64,000 nucleotides of DNA from Pontibacter ruber (GCF_023630205.1 NZ_JALPRR010000002.1:860899-924898), one strand, 5' to 3'. Numbered from the stretch's first letter, positions 1 through 9,631 are shown. Numbers and translations: made by a program. Notes: a model not told the origin generated them from the sequence alone.

Positions 1-4
1 GACT

Positions 5-847
5 ATGAAGCTACATGTGATCAATACCGGATTTTTTAAGCTGGACGGAGGTGCTATGTTTGGGGTAGTACCGAAAACGATATGGCAACGCACAAACCCT
101 GCTGATGAGAACAATCTCTGCACCTGGGCCATGCGCTGCTTGCTGATCGAAGACGGTGACCGGTTGATCCTTATTGATAATGGAATTGGCGACAAGCAGG
201 ATGCCAAATTCTTCAGCCATTATTATCTGCACGGAGATGATACCTTGGAAAAGTCTCTGAAAGCAGCTGGCTTTTCTTTTAATGATATTACCGACATTTT
301 CCTGACACACCTGCATTTTGACCATTGTGGGGGTGGTGTAAAGTATAAAAACAGCGATGGCGCGCTGGAGCTTGTTTTTCCTAATGCTACGTACTGGTCT
401 AACCAGGATCACTGGCAATGGGCTACTATTCCGAATCCGAGAGAGAAGGCATCTTTCCTGAAAGAAAATATACTTCCCATGCAGGAGAGCGGTCACCTGC
501 AGTTCATTGATCCGAATGCCCCGTCTCCGTTTCCGCAGTTTGAAATTTTTTATGCGGATGGCCATACCGATAAGATGATGGTGCCGATCATCTCCTATAA
601 GGGCACGAAAGTAGCCTTTGCAGCTGATCTGCTGCCATCAGCGGGGCATATTCCGCTGCCTTATGTAATGGGCTACGACACACGCCCATTACTTACGATG
701 GAGGAGAAAGCGGTATTCCTGAACAGGGCTGCTGACGAAAGAATTGTACTGTTTTTCGAGCACGATCCGGTGAACGAATGTGGTACGGTGCAACACACCG
801 AGAAAGGAGTTCGTTTAGAAAGGACATTCTCACTAAACGAATTGTAA
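5..847 (+). CDS. metallo-beta-lactamase-fold hydrolase
   Basis: Predicted 280-aa zinc hydrolase of the metallo-beta-lactamase superfamily, cytosolic because no signal peptide is seen. The metal motif HLHFDH lies at residues 102-107. Further metal-ligand regions follow: DGHTD near residue 187, the AFAADLLPS stretch near 210, and FFEHDP near 252. Length and the split motif resemble the quorum-quenching lactonase/YtnP-like branch, but the substrate cannot be read from sequence. The ATG lies only 4 bases into the window, so the promoter and any upstream partner are outside it. The stop is 4 bases before the next gene, so the two are probably co-transcribed. Confidence 0.85.
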   Translation: MKLHVINTGFFKLDGGAMFGVVPKTIWQRTNPADENNLCTWAMRCLLIEDGDRLILIDNGIGDKQDAKFFSHYYLHGDDTLEKSLKAAGFSFNDITDIFLTHLHFDHCGGGVKYKNSDGALELVFPNATYWSNQDHWQWATIPNPREKASFLKENILPMQESGHLQFIDPNAPSPFPQFEIFYADGHTDKMMVPIISYKGTKVAFAADLLPSAGHIPLPYVMGYDTRPLLTMEEKAVFLNRAADERIVLFFEHDPVNECGTVQHTEKGVRLERTFSLNEL

Positions 848-851
848 CAGT

Positions 852-1631
852 ATGCAGGTAGGTCTGGCACTGTCGGGGGGGGCTGCCAGAGGTATCGCCC
901 ACTTAGGTGTTCTCAAAGCTTTCGAGCAACTTAGCATCAAAGTATGCATGATCTCTGGCGTCAGCTCAGGAGCTATTGCTGGCATATTCTACGCGGCTGG
1001 TTATAGTCCGGAGGAGATCCTGAAGCTGATAAAAGAGCTAAAAGTTACTAATATCGCCAGGCCTGCATTTCGCAGAATGGGGCTCATGCACCTGGATGAA
1101 GTAGAGAAGCTCTACAACAAATACCTCGGAGAAGAAGCTACATTCGAACAACTAAACCTGCCGGTAACTGTGTGTGCTACCGAGATGAACGAAGGGGTAA
1201 TTGTATACTACTCGAGTGGTAAACTTGTACGGCCGCTGCTTGCTTCGTCAGCAGTGCCTATACTTTATAAACCGGTAGAGCATGAAGGAAAGCTCCTTGT
1301 AGATGGTGGCTTGCTGAACAACATGCCGGTAGAGCCGCTGCTGGGCAACTGCGATTTCAAAATAGGTGTACACGTAAATCCCATCAACCACCAGGCAACC
1401 ATTACCTCCATCCGGGGAGTAATGGAGCGCACAGCCCATTTAGCCATAAACAACAACGTACAACTCCGGATGCCTCTTTGTGACCTGCTGTTGGAGCCAC
1501 CGGAGTTAAAATATTACAGATTAACAAGTTTTGCTAAAGCAGATGAAATATTTGAGATAGGTTACCGTTATACATTGCAAATGGCACCCCATTTACGCGA
1601 TGTAATTCGAGCTATTGAAAAAGGAGAATAA
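852..1631 (+). CDS. patatin-like phospholipase, RssA-type
   Basis: 259-aa serine acyl hydrolase of the patatin family, expected to cleave acyl chains from lipids. It has the glycine-rich oxyanion motif GGAARG (residues 9-14), the nucleophile elbow GVSSG with Ser38, and the dyad aspartate in DGG (Asp151). No signal peptide or surface-export domain is present, so it resembles the short cytoplasmic RssA/YchK group rather than secreted patatin toxins. It begins 4 bases after the upstream hydrolase and probably shares its transcript. Confidence 0.88.
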   Translation: MQVGLALSGGAARGIAHLGVLKAFEQLSIKVCMISGVSSGAIAGIFYAAGYSPEEILKLIKELKVTNIARPAFRRMGLMHLDEVEKLYNKYLGEEATFEQLNLPVTVCATEMNEGVIVYYSSGKLVRPLLASSAVPILYKPVEHEGKLLVDGGLLNNMPVEPLLGNCDFKIGVHVNPINHQATITSIRGVMERTAHLAINNNVQLRMPLCDLLLEPPELKYYRLTSFAKADEIFEIGYRYTLQMAPHLRDVIRAIEKGE

Positions 1632-1698
1632 AAACTCTGATTTTTTATAGCTATATTTTATTTTTAACGTATATAGTCAAAACTATATACAATTGTTT

Positions 1699-2322
1699 AT
1701 GAAAAAACTTTTACCTCTATTTATCTTGCTCTTTCCCACTCTTCTGCTTGCCCAGGAAAATGAAAGTTGGATAATGCGCGCCAAAGTGAAACAAGGCTCC
1801 ATTATGATTGGTGGTAGTCTGAATGCTTCCGCTTACAAGGTAGAAGATGAGTTTACCACAAATACCAGACAGGAAGCCAACAGGATCATGGCGAACCTAC
1901 GGGCGAAGAATGGTTACTTTGTGCTGCATGACTTTGCTGTGGGCCTGGATGTGACAATGAACCACGAAAGTGTTGATGTAACAACTGATGAAGACGACAA
2001 GGCCAGGCGCCTGACATATTTGCTGGCCGGACCTTTTGTCCGTTATTTCCTGGATAATGGTGTTTTTGGTGAACTATCCGTCAATATGGGCCTGCTGAAC
2101 CTGTCATCGGGGAGCAAGAGTAACCTGGTAGAAGGCGCTATAGGTATAGGATACGCCCATTTCATAAACGAGAAATTCTCTATCGAACCGCTGCTGACGT
2201 TCCGGTACTTCAACCAGAAAGATGGCGATAGACGCTATACTACTTATGGCCCGATGCTGGGCGTAGGCATACAGGCATACCTGCTCCGCAAGAAAGCGCA
2301 TGTGATCAAAAAAACTTTGTAA
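1699..2322 (+). CDS. outer-membrane beta-barrel protein
   Basis: 207-aa secreted protein. The start is taken as ATG at 1699 rather than the in-frame TTG at 1693, because ATG begins a clean signal peptide (MKKLLPLFILL, cleavage expected after LLA before QEN). The mature part has alternating polar/hydrophobic strands with aromatic residues and turns typical of an eight-strand OmpA/OmpX-like barrel, ending in a basic tail. The function is unknown; such small barrels are abundant in Bacteroidota outer membranes. An AT-rich spacer of about 65 bases separates it from the patatin gene. Confidence 0.6.
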   Translation: MKKLLPLFILLFPTLLLAQENESWIMRAKVKQGSIMIGGSLNASAYKVEDEFTTNTRQEANRIMANLRAKNGYFVLHDFAVGLDVTMNHESVDVTTDEDDKARRLTYLLAGPFVRYFLDNGVFGELSVNMGLLNLSSGSKSNLVEGAIGIGYAHFINEKFSIEPLLTFRYFNQKDGDRRYTTYGPMLGVGIQAYLLRKKAHVIKKTL

Positions 2323-2401
2323 AGAGCGAAATTGTATGTAATTATACATTTTGGTCGCTTAGCCTGCGCAATGCAGGTTTAGTCTTTTCGCATCTTCACA
2401 C

Positions 2402-2953
2402 ATGTTCGCTAAGTTTTTATCAAAACTATTGTTTAAAGTTTCCGGCTGGAAACTAGTAGGAAACCTTACGCCTGAAAACCGCCGTTGCGTGATGGTGGCA
2501 GCCCCACATACCAGCAACTGGGATTTTATTTATGCCAGGGCAGCCTTTTACCTGATGGAGGCGCCTATCCGGTTCACGATCAAAAAAGAATTCATGCGGT
2601 TTCCTTTCGGCGGACTGCTCAAATCAATGGGAGCCTTGCCTGTAGACCGTTCCAAAAATACACGCATGGTAGATGCCATGATCAGCATCATCAAACAAAC
2701 CAAGGGCGATATGTGTGTGCTGGTTACCCCGGAAGGTACACGCAAATACCAACCGCGTTGGCGCATGGGTTTTTACCATGTAGCAGTAGGAGCAGGCGTG
2801 CCCATTGTGCTGGGCTATTTGGATTATGCCAAAAAAGAAGCAGGTATAGGACCAACCATCTACCCAACCGGCGACATTGATGCTGACATGGAAAAGATAC
2901 TGGCTTTTTACCGCACGAAAACAGCCAAGTACCCGGAACAGGGCGTTCGGTAG
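2402..2953 (+). CDS. 1-acyl-glycerol-3-phosphate acyltransferase family protein
   Basis: 183-aa PlsC-superfamily acyltransferase. It carries the HX4D catalytic motif (His36 to Asp41, HTSNWD) and the phosphate-binding motif VTPEGTRK near residues 108-115. These enzymes transfer an acyl group to lysophosphatidic acid or a related lysolipid at the inner membrane. The protein is shorter than canonical PlsC (about 240 aa) and lacks obvious transmembrane helices, so it belongs to the short soluble-like branch and the acceptor is uncertain. A strong hairpin terminator follows at 2989-3017. Confidence 0.82.
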   Translation: MFAKFLSKLLFKVSGWKLVGNLTPENRRCVMVAAPHTSNWDFIYARAAFYLMEAPIRFTIKKEFMRFPFGGLLKSMGALPVDRSKNTRMVDAMISIIKQTKGDMCVLVTPEGTRKYQPRWRMGFYHVAVGAGVPIVLGYLDYAKKEAGIGPTIYPTGDIDADMEKILAFYRTKTAKYPEQGVR

Positions 2954-2988
2954 TTTATCAGTAGCTCTCGAAATACCAGAAATACGAT

Positions 2989-3017
2989 CCGCTATACTTT
3001 ACAGGAAGGTATAGCGG
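2989..3017 (+). terminator. intrinsic terminator after the acyltransferase gene
   Basis: Nine-base perfect stem (CCGCTATAC, 2989-2997, with GTATAGCGG, 3009-3017), an 11-base loop, then ATTTTTATT on the plus strand. It sits 36 bases after the stop. The stem and loop contain the TATACTT heptamer that recurs through the window. Confidence 0.8.
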
Positions 3018-3134
3018 ATTTTTATTGTCAGAAGATTATACTTTACAGTATACTTTTATTCTTTCAGGCATCCTTATGCCCAGAAATCATACTTGTAACA
3101 AACTTTTCGAGCTACAGCCATAAATATAAACCGC

Positions 3135-3995
3135 TTAGCCCAGGAAACTTTTGATATGATCGGCTACTTCACCGCCACTTTCTTCCTGAAGGAAATGCCC
3201 TGCTTTAAGGCGAATAACTTTCGCCTCCGGAAAAGTTTGGCTCCACTTCTCCAGCAGGTGCACAGGTAACAAGGCGTCCTTTTCTCCCCAAAGTATGAGT
3301 TTGTTTATACTTCGTAGTTTTTCGCGCTGCTCCCATAACTGATTAAACCAGGGGTTGGAGTTTTTTAGAGCCACTGCAAAGTGCCAGGAAGCTTGCCTGT
3401 CGGATGCAGTAGCAAGTGGTTTAAGGTAGTGCCGGTGTACATCTTTTGTCAGGTGCTTCCTTTCATGATAACCCTTCGGGAGCAGTATTCTGGGCGAAAA
3501 GGCTAGTTGCGTGTACAGAAATCTTCCTAGCCCGCCACTCATAAAATCACTCGCCTTCTGTATTTTCTTCTCATCCTCCAGGCTCCACATCCAAGTATTC
3601 AGGATGATTATGTTTTTGACGTTATCCGGGTGGCGCAGCGCATAACTCAGCCCTATTGGTCCACCAAAGTCATGTACGACCAGGGTGATGTTTTTTAGTT
3701 GCAGGTGCTCGATCAGTCGCTCCAGATTGAGTGCATGCGCTTCAGGAGTATAACTATAGTTCACGGGTTTGTTAGATAAACCGAAGCCCAAGTGATCCGG
3801 GGCGATGCAGCGGTAGGACCTGCTGAGCGGTTTTATCTGCTGTCGCCACAAAAAAGACCAGGTAGGCGTGCCGTGGACAAATACAATCGGGTCGCCCTGA
3901 CCCTCGTCTATGTAGTGCATTTGCCCCGCCTCCAGTTGCAACGTGTGGTGTGCAAAGGGATACAAAATACGGTCGAGCCACTTTGGTGAGTTCAT
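3135..3995 (-). CDS. alpha/beta hydrolase, haloalkane-dehalogenase-like
   Basis: 286-aa alpha/beta-fold hydrolase. The oxyanion region HGTPTWSFLWR (from residue 41) and an aspartate nucleophile in HDFGG (Asp109) match the haloalkane dehalogenase/epoxide hydrolase side of the family rather than serine esterases. The remaining triad residues are probably Asp240 and His267 (GHF). The residue after the nucleophile is Phe110, where characterised haloalkane dehalogenases such as LinB and DhlA have the halide-binding Trp, so true dehalogenation is doubtful. It follows a TetR regulator by 4 bases and is probably controlled by it. Confidence 0.75.
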   Translation of the reverse strand: MNSPKWLDRILYPFAHHTLQLEAGQMHYIDEGQGDPIVFVHGTPTWSFLWRQQIKPLSRSYRCIAPDHLGFGLSNKPVNYSYTPEAHALNLERLIEHLQLKNITLVVHDFGGPIGLSYALRHPDNVKNIIILNTWMWSLEDEKKIQKASDFMSGGLGRFLYTQLAFSPRILLPKGYHERKHLTKDVHRHYLKPLATASDRQASWHFAVALKNSNPWFNQLWEQREKLRSINKLILWGEKDALLPVHLLEKWSQTFPEAKVIRLKAGHFLQEESGGEVADHIKSFLG

Positions 3996-3999
3996 GAAC

Positions 4000-4569
4000 T
4001 TATGGATTTAGTGGTTTATACTTCTGTAGGAGAACGTTTGCTACTTCGTCGATTGGGTAATTTTCGTAGAGCAGAAAATGCTGTGCCATGCCATCAATGG
4101 CAGCAAACAAAAGCTTTGCCTCCAGTTCCGGCTCCTTAAATCCGATCTCCTGCAGATTCTCTTTGATATGCTGTTCGATAAAGGCAGTTTGTTGCTGCAC
4201 TTCCGTTGCAACCTGCGCCAGTACCTGGTTTTGCAACCTCAGTCCGTGCAGCAGGCGCCAGAATTCCCGCTTCTCTTTCAGTATCCGGACCGTCTGCCGG
4301 ATGTGCTGCTCAATGCCACTTTGGTTTTGTGGCGCTTCTGTCGGTTTAATAAAAGAAGCGGCAATATCGGCATTGCCCCGCCGGAATATCTCCAGCAGGA
4401 GCTCCTCTTTGCTGCGGAAGTAATTATACATCAGCCCCAGCGATACCCCAGCTTCCCTGGCTATGCTTCGAATAGAAGTTGCCTCATACCCTTGCTCCGA
4501 GAACAGCTTCAGGCCTGCCTCAACAAGCTGATTTATACTTTGACTCCGCTTATCCTGGAATCGTACCAT
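4000..4569 (-). CDS. TetR/AcrR-family transcriptional regulator
   Basis: 189-aa regulator with an N-terminal TetR helix-turn-helix at about residues 31-52 (TSIRSIAREAGVS..MYNYF) and a helical ligand domain. ATG at 4569 is preferred over an in-frame TTG at 4584 because it gives the usual short lead before the first helix. It is first in a two-gene unit with the alpha/beta hydrolase, 4 bases upstream of it. This suggests a ligand-responsive repressor of its own operon. The divergent space 4570-4715 would hold the operator. Confidence 0.88.
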   Translation of the reverse strand: MVRFQDKRSQSINQLVEAGLKLFSEQGYEATSIRSIAREAGVSLGLMYNYFRSKEELLLEIFRRGNADIAASFIKPTEAPQNQSGIEQHIRQTVRILKEKREFWRLLHGLRLQNQVLAQVATEVQQQTAFIEQHIKENLQEIGFKEPELEAKLLFAAIDGMAQHFLLYENYPIDEVANVLLQKYKPLNP

Positions 4570-4715
4570 GTAATTATTGAACAATCGTTCATAAATATAC
4601 GTGCTTCCTATCAGAAGTATGCTTTAGCGGTCTATTTTTTCTGATGGAGGGTCATATGCTACTTTAAAATCAGTTTTTCCGGCTTGCTTTCCGTAAGGAG
4701 GAGAAAAAATAGCCG

Positions 4716-6419
4716 ATGAACCCGCTCACCCAACTCGAAAAGCCATTCAGAACACGCTGGTGGTTTTGGATACTGCTTGCCCTGTGCCTGTTTATACTTG
4801 CCGTTCTTGTAGTTAGCGTGGTATACCTGCAGCCGTGGTTACAGCAAAAGATAGAGACATCGGTAAAAGAGCAAACAAAGGGGCTGTATACCCTACAGGT
4901 AAAGGAACTCCATACTTCCATACTGACAGGCAGCATCACGCTTGACAGTGTGCAGCTGGTTCCTAACGAGAAGCTATGGGAGCAAAAGCAAAAGAGCGGA
5001 CAGGATAGCCTGCCGACTACGCTTGTAACCATCAACGCAAAACAGCTGCACCTGAGTGGCATAGGCATTGGCAGCTTGCTTTTCAAAAAGAAGCCCTTAG
5101 CACTCCGTACTTTTAAATTGGAGAAACTACGTGTGGAGGTCAGGCAGATGCGTAAGGATACCAGCACCCGCAAACCGCTGCACCAACTCCTGAAAGGCAG
5201 GCTAGAGCACCTCCGCATTGCGCAACTTCACGTAAGCGACGGCTATTTCATCTACACTCAGGCATACAAGAGCAAATACCATAAACTGAAGCTGGAGGGG
5301 CTACACCTGGATGTGCAGGATATCAGGCTTGATAGTACTTCGCTGCAGAATCCGGAGCGTGCCTTCTATGCCGGAGGTTTTTCTTTCAGTGCTAAAAAGA
5401 CACATACTCTGTTGCCCGATGAGCAGCATATTGTTACAACCGGTGCAGTAGAGATCACTTCTCAAACAGGTGAAATTTCTATAAGTAACCTGAAATATAA
5501 ACCGCGCTACAAACCCGGTACGCTGGCCCGTATCAAAGGCGCAGCTACTACCTGGCTAACGATCGACGTGCCACACATCAGGCTATTGCAGGTAAATTTT
5601 CCGGCGCTTTCCCGCTACAACAACATCGATATACAAACCATAACGCTCTCTCAACCGAAACTTAATGCCTTTCTGGACCGCAAGCATTTCCGGTTAAAAG
5701 GGGAAAAGCCCCTGCCGCATGATCTTGTGCAGGAGCTTAAAACCGGCCTGGCCATAGACAAAGTAGAGGTGAAAGGTATGAGCATCCGTTACGAAGAACT
5801 GGCACCCGAGGCTTCGGAAACTGGCTATATTACTTTTGAGAATTGCCATGCAACTTTCACCAACATCACCAATGATAAAAACCGCATGTCGGCGAAAAAT
5901 CCTGCGGTGCTAAAAGCTGAATTCTCCATCATGGGCAAGGCCCCTGTTCAAACCACCATTCGCCTGAACCTTCTAGACCCTCAAGGCTCGCATACTTTAA
6001 ATGGCTCAATAGGCGCTACCGACCCGCAGATACTGAACCCCATCCTGGAGCCAACTGCCTTTGTCAGTATAAAAAGCGGAACACTCCGAAAAACAGATTT
6101 CCAGGTAAGGCTAAACCGCCAACGTGCTACCGGCACACTCCGCTCACGCTACAACGGCTTCAAGATTGACATACTTTCGAAAGACGAAGATACACGCCAG
6201 ACCTTCCGTAAAAAACTGCTCTCAAAGGTTGCAAATAAAGTGGCCATCAAATCAGGTAACCCGGATGACGGGGAGGAAAGGGTAGGCGAAGTACGGGTTG
6301 CACGAGCGGCTCATAAATCACTCTTCAACTACTGGAAAGACTGTTTGGTGAGCGGTTTCAAAAGCCTGCTGGATGTAAATGGGGTGGGCGCCGACCTGCA
6401 GGACCCGAACCGAATGTAA
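4716..6419 (+). CDS. membrane-anchored AsmA/DUF748-like protein
   Basis: 567-aa protein with one N-terminal transmembrane anchor (about residues 15-40, WWFWILLALCLFILAVLV), followed by a long periplasmic region rich in beta strands and in repeated LxLxxVxI patterns. The arrangement (short cytoplasmic head, one helix, repetitive beta domain) is that of AsmA/TamB/DUF748 proteins linked to envelope lipid transport or assembly. I recognise the architecture but no diagnostic motif, so the family call is tentative. An AGGAGG-like ribosome-binding site lies about 10 bases upstream of the ATG. Transcribed divergently from the TetR gene. Confidence 0.55.
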   Translation: MNPLTQLEKPFRTRWWFWILLALCLFILAVLVVSVVYLQPWLQQKIETSVKEQTKGLYTLQVKELHTSILTGSITLDSVQLVPNEKLWEQKQKSGQDSLPTTLVTINAKQLHLSGIGIGSLLFKKKPLALRTFKLEKLRVEVRQMRKDTSTRKPLHQLLKGRLEHLRIAQLHVSDGYFIYTQAYKSKYHKLKLEGLHLDVQDIRLDSTSLQNPERAFYAGGFSFSAKKTHTLLPDEQHIVTTGAVEITSQTGEISISNLKYKPRYKPGTLARIKGAATTWLTIDVPHIRLLQVNFPALSRYNNIDIQTITLSQPKLNAFLDRKHFRLKGEKPLPHDLVQELKTGLAIDKVEVKGMSIRYEELAPEASETGYITFENCHATFTNITNDKNRMSAKNPAVLKAEFSIMGKAPVQTTIRLNLLDPQGSHTLNGSIGATDPQILNPILEPTAFVSIKSGTLRKTDFQVRLNRQRATGTLRSRYNGFKIDILSKDEDTRQTFRKKLLSKVANKVAIKSGNPDDGEERVGEVRVARAAHKSLFNYWKDCLVSGFKSLLDVNGVGADLQDPNRM

Positions 6420-6444
6420 ATGAGCAGGCATCCAGGTATAAACT

Positions 6445-8223
6445 TTAAAGCTCAGTGGTCTTGATCAGCAGTTTCCGATACTTGGTGAAGATACTCGACT
6501 TGGAAACAAAACCGATGTACTGCTTTCCATCCAGCACGGGAAGGTTCCATGCACCGGTTTCGTCGAATTTATTCATCACGTCGGCCATGCTGTCGTTGTA
6601 CTGAACGGCAGCAGGAGGCTGTGCCATCAGTTCTTTTACCTGAACCGTATCATACTTCTCTGTCCGGAACATTACTTCGCGTACATTCTCCAGCAGTATG
6701 ATGCCTTCCAGTTGCTGCTCTTTGTTTACGACCGGGAACAAGTTGCGGCGTGAGTGGGCAATTACCTGAACGAGTTCTCCCAGAGTAGCCTCCGGAGCCA
6801 CCTGCTGGAAATCTGTTTCTATCAGGTGGCGGATCTTCATGATGCGCAGAACGGTCTGGTCTTTATCGCGGGTAAGCAGCTCGCCTTTCTGTGCCAGCTT
6901 TTTTGTGTCGAGCGAGTAGGGTTCAAAGTATTTGACCATAGCAAAAGACGTAGCCGAAACGATCATAAGCGGTATCATCAAAGTATAACCGCCGGTTATC
7001 TCAGCAATCAAAAAGATGGCTGTAAGCGGCGCGTGCATGACACCACTCAGGATACCCGCCATACCTACCAGCGTAAAACTGCTTTCGGGGAGGTTGCCGA
7101 TGTTGAGCATGTTGAGAGTCCTGGAAAAGAAAAAGCCCAGGTGCGCGCCCACAAACATAGAAGGTGCAAAGTTGCCGCCATTGCCTCCGGACGCGATCGT
7201 TAGGGTGGTTGCCACAACTTTTACCAGGGCCAATGCCCCTACAAAAGCAAGCACGAACCACGGGTTGGTACCAAAAAAAGAAAGCCAGCTGTTCTGGAGC
7301 AAACCGGCCGGGTCGCCACTTTCCAGTATTTTTATACTTTGGTAACCCTCGCCAAATAGTGGCGGGAACAGCATGATGAGCAGGCCAAGCAGCAATCCGC
7401 CCACCAACGCCCGTCGGAAGACCTGGTTCTGATACGGTTCAAAAACTTCTTCTATGCGCAGGGCCATTCGGGTATAGTACACCGATACCAGGCCAGCCAT
7501 AATGCCCAGAAAAACATAGTATAAAACGTTAGATGCCGCAAAGGGGCTGATCTGGTCGAAGGAGAATAGGATGTCTTCGCGCAGAATAATTTTGGAACAA
7601 AGCGCACCCACCACAGCAGACATGATAAGCGGAATGAAAGCGGCAATGCTGATGTCGGTGAGCAGTACTTCGATGGCAAAAAGTACGCCGGCAACAGGCG
7701 CATTAAAGACTGCAGCAATGCCTGCAGCCGCGCCACATGCCAGCAGCAATGTCCTGTCTCGGTAGTTAAGGTGGTATTCGCGACCGAAATTGGAGCCAAT
7801 GGCAGAACCCGTTACTACAATAGGCGACTCCAGACCGGCAGAGCCACCGAAGCCTGCGGTAATCCCACTCGTAAGTACGTGCGAGTACATCTTATGCCGC
7901 TCCACCATACTTGACTTTTGCGCTATGCTATAAAGTATACTGGCCGTGCCTCTGCCAAGCTTTCCTCTGAAAAAGACCACTGCGATAAAAACTGTAAGCA
8001 GTATGCCGATGATCGGGAAAACCACCAGCCATACCGGCTGATCCAGAAAACGGTTGCCCCAGGCAAGCAGCACCTGTATGTAATGAACGAAAGTTTTCAG
8101 GGCGACAGCGGCAAGGCCAGCCGTAAAGCCCACCAGCACACTCGAGATAAGCACAAAATTGCGGTCGGAGGTGTGGCGGCGGAGCCACAGCAGCGGTATT
8201 TTGGTTTTTTTGAAAGCAGGCAT
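6445..8223 (-). CDS. CLC-family chloride channel/transporter with CBS domains
   Basis: 592-aa CLC protein in the inner membrane. It shows the selectivity-filter segment GSAGLESP (127-134), where Glu132 sits at the gating-glutamate position, and GGNGGNFAPSMFVGA corresponding to the GxFxP motif. About ten hydrophobic helices span residues 20-440. Two CBS domains follow (about 455-585) and may sense adenine nucleotides. It could be a Cl- channel or a Cl-/H+ exchanger. Its position beside the Mrp and NhaA genes suggests a role in charge or pH balance, which is an inference from context. Confidence 0.92.
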   Translation of the reverse strand: MPAFKKTKIPLLWLRRHTSDRNFVLISSVLVGFTAGLAAVALKTFVHYIQVLLAWGNRFLDQPVWLVVFPIIGILLTVFIAVVFFRGKLGRGTASILYSIAQKSSMVERHKMYSHVLTSGITAGFGGSAGLESPIVVTGSAIGSNFGREYHLNYRDRTLLLACGAAAGIAAVFNAPVAGVLFAIEVLLTDISIAAFIPLIMSAVVGALCSKIILREDILFSFDQISPFAASNVLYYVFLGIMAGLVSVYYTRMALRIEEVFEPYQNQVFRRALVGGLLLGLLIMLFPPLFGEGYQSIKILESGDPAGLLQNSWLSFFGTNPWFVLAFVGALALVKVVATTLTIASGGNGGNFAPSMFVGAHLGFFFSRTLNMLNIGNLPESSFTLVGMAGILSGVMHAPLTAIFLIAEITGGYTLMIPLMIVSATSFAMVKYFEPYSLDTKKLAQKGELLTRDKDQTVLRIMKIRHLIETDFQQVAPEATLGELVQVIAHSRRNLFPVVNKEQQLEGIILLENVREVMFRTEKYDTVQVKELMAQPPAAVQYNDSMADVMNKFDETGAWNLPVLDGKQYIGFVSKSSIFTKYRKLLIKTTEL

Positions 8224-8417
8224 ACCCGGACGATACGCATTAAAGGAAACATCTTTTCCAGACTAAAGCAAAATTTAAACCTTTCGGAGGGCTTTAAATG
8301 TTACCAAACAGGCAGGAGCAGCTGCAGGTGCAACATAAAATTAACATGCGTTGCCTTAACCTAATGGCTGTTTTGGCAGTTATATCTAAGGTTATACTTT
8401 AGCCAAAGCTTGAATTT

Positions 8418-9224
8418 ATGTCGAATACGAAAGATCATGCAAGCAATCTTATACTTCTCGAGGAGCACGGTCCCTTTCACATCATCGGCGATGTGCATGG
8501 TTGCTTCGAGGAGTTGCTGGCGTTGCTGCGCAAATTAAATTATACAATAGAGGATGATCACCAATCAAAGCGCTATGTTGTAATCCCACCACAAGGCTAT
8601 AAAGTAGTTTTCGTGGGTGACCTGGTGGACCGCGGGCCCAACTCGCCGGAGGTGCTGCGCCTGGTAATGGACATGGTAGAACAGGGAATCGCTTACTGTG
8701 TCAGTGGCAACCACGATGATAAGTTGTACCGCAAGCTGATCGGTAAAAATGTACAGGTACGCCATGGGCTGGAACTAACTGTTGCACAACTCGAGAAGTA
8801 TGATCAGGCTTTTCTGGACCGGGTGCGCAAGTTCCTGAAAGAGCTGCCCCATCATATCGTGCTGGACGACGGCAGGCTGGTCGTAGCGCATGCGGGCCTA
8901 GCCGAGCATTTGCACGGTCGTTGCAGCAATTCCATCCGGAACCTGTGCCTGTATGGCCCGACTACCGGCGAGGTGGACGAGCGCGGTTTGCCTGTCAGGC
9001 TCGATTGGGCTGCCGATTATTCAGGTGTTGCGGTGGTGGTATACGGCCACACGCCGGTGATGGAGCCCCGCTGGCGCAATAATACCATCAACATAGACAC
9101 CGGATGTGTATTTGGCGGCAAATTAACTGCACTTACCTACCCTGACAACGTTCTCACAGTAGTAGATTCCTACGAAGTATACGCCGAGTCTGTAAGGCCC
9201 TTCCTGCACCATCACAGCCACTAA
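8418..9224 (+). CDS. calcineurin-like metallophosphatase (PrpE/ApaH type)
   Basis: 268-aa phosphoesterase with the full metallophosphatase motif set: GDVHG (24-28), GDLVDRG (67-73), GNHD (97-100), VVAHAGL and VVYGHTP. This matches the bis(5'-nucleosyl)-tetraphosphatase/serine-threonine phosphatase group (PrpE, ApaH, PNKP phosphatase domain). The true substrate, Ap4A or a phosphoprotein, cannot be decided. The ATG at 8418 starts 194 bases from the divergent CLC gene. The gene's end overlaps the end of mrpG by 4 bases, so the two are convergent. Confidence 0.85.
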   Translation: MSNTKDHASNLILLEEHGPFHIIGDVHGCFEELLALLRKLNYTIEDDHQSKRYVVIPPQGYKVVFVGDLVDRGPNSPEVLRLVMDMVEQGIAYCVSGNHDDKLYRKLIGKNVQVRHGLELTVAQLEKYDQAFLDRVRKFLKELPHHIVLDDGRLVVAHAGLAEHLHGRCSNSIRNLCLYGPTTGEVDERGLPVRLDWAADYSGVAVVVYGHTPVMEPRWRNNTINIDTGCVFGGKLTALTYPDNVLTVVDSYEVYAESVRPFLHHHSH

Positions 9225-9628
9225 GCCTTAGGAGCAGGCTCCTCTTTCTTTGCTTCTTTATCTTCCTGGTGTTTTTTGCGGAGGTACTCCTTAAACTCCG
9301 TCAGGTTAGTTTTGTACCAGAAGGGCACCTTGTTGCGAACAGCAGTGCGTGCCATTACGTGTGCGGCGACGGGTGCGGTTACAAAAGTAAAACTGATGAT
9401 GAGCGTTACTTTAAGCGCCATATCGGGCTGGTTAAAGTAAATGCCCATTCCACTCACAATCAGCCCCAGCCCTAACGTAGATCCCTTTGTAATGGCAGAC
9501 ATGCGGCAGTAAAAGTCAGGGAAACGGAGCAGGCCGATCGAGGCGATCAGCATAAAGGCTATGCCCAGCAGTATAAAAACAGAGCTGATGATCTCGCGGA
9601 GTTTTAACAGATCAATTTCTTCCCACAT
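9221..9628 (-). CDS. mrpG: Mrp Na+/H+ antiporter subunit G
   Basis: 135-aa small membrane subunit with three hydrophobic helices (about 15-95) and a charged lysine/glutamate-rich C-terminal tail. It matches MrpG/MnhG in size and in the conserved pattern of the segment LLRFPDFYCRMSAITKGSTLG. It is the last gene of the Mrp operon, 3 bases after mrpF. The complex exchanges Na+ for H+ at the inner membrane and all subunits are normally required. Confidence 0.9.
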   Translation of the reverse strand: MWEEIDLLKLREIISSVFILLGIAFMLIASIGLLRFPDFYCRMSAITKGSTLGLGLIVSGMGIYFNQPDMALKVTLIISFTFVTAPVAAHVMARTAVRNKVPFWYKTNLTEFKEYLRKKHQEDKEAKKEEPAPKA

Positions 9629-9631
9629 AGG

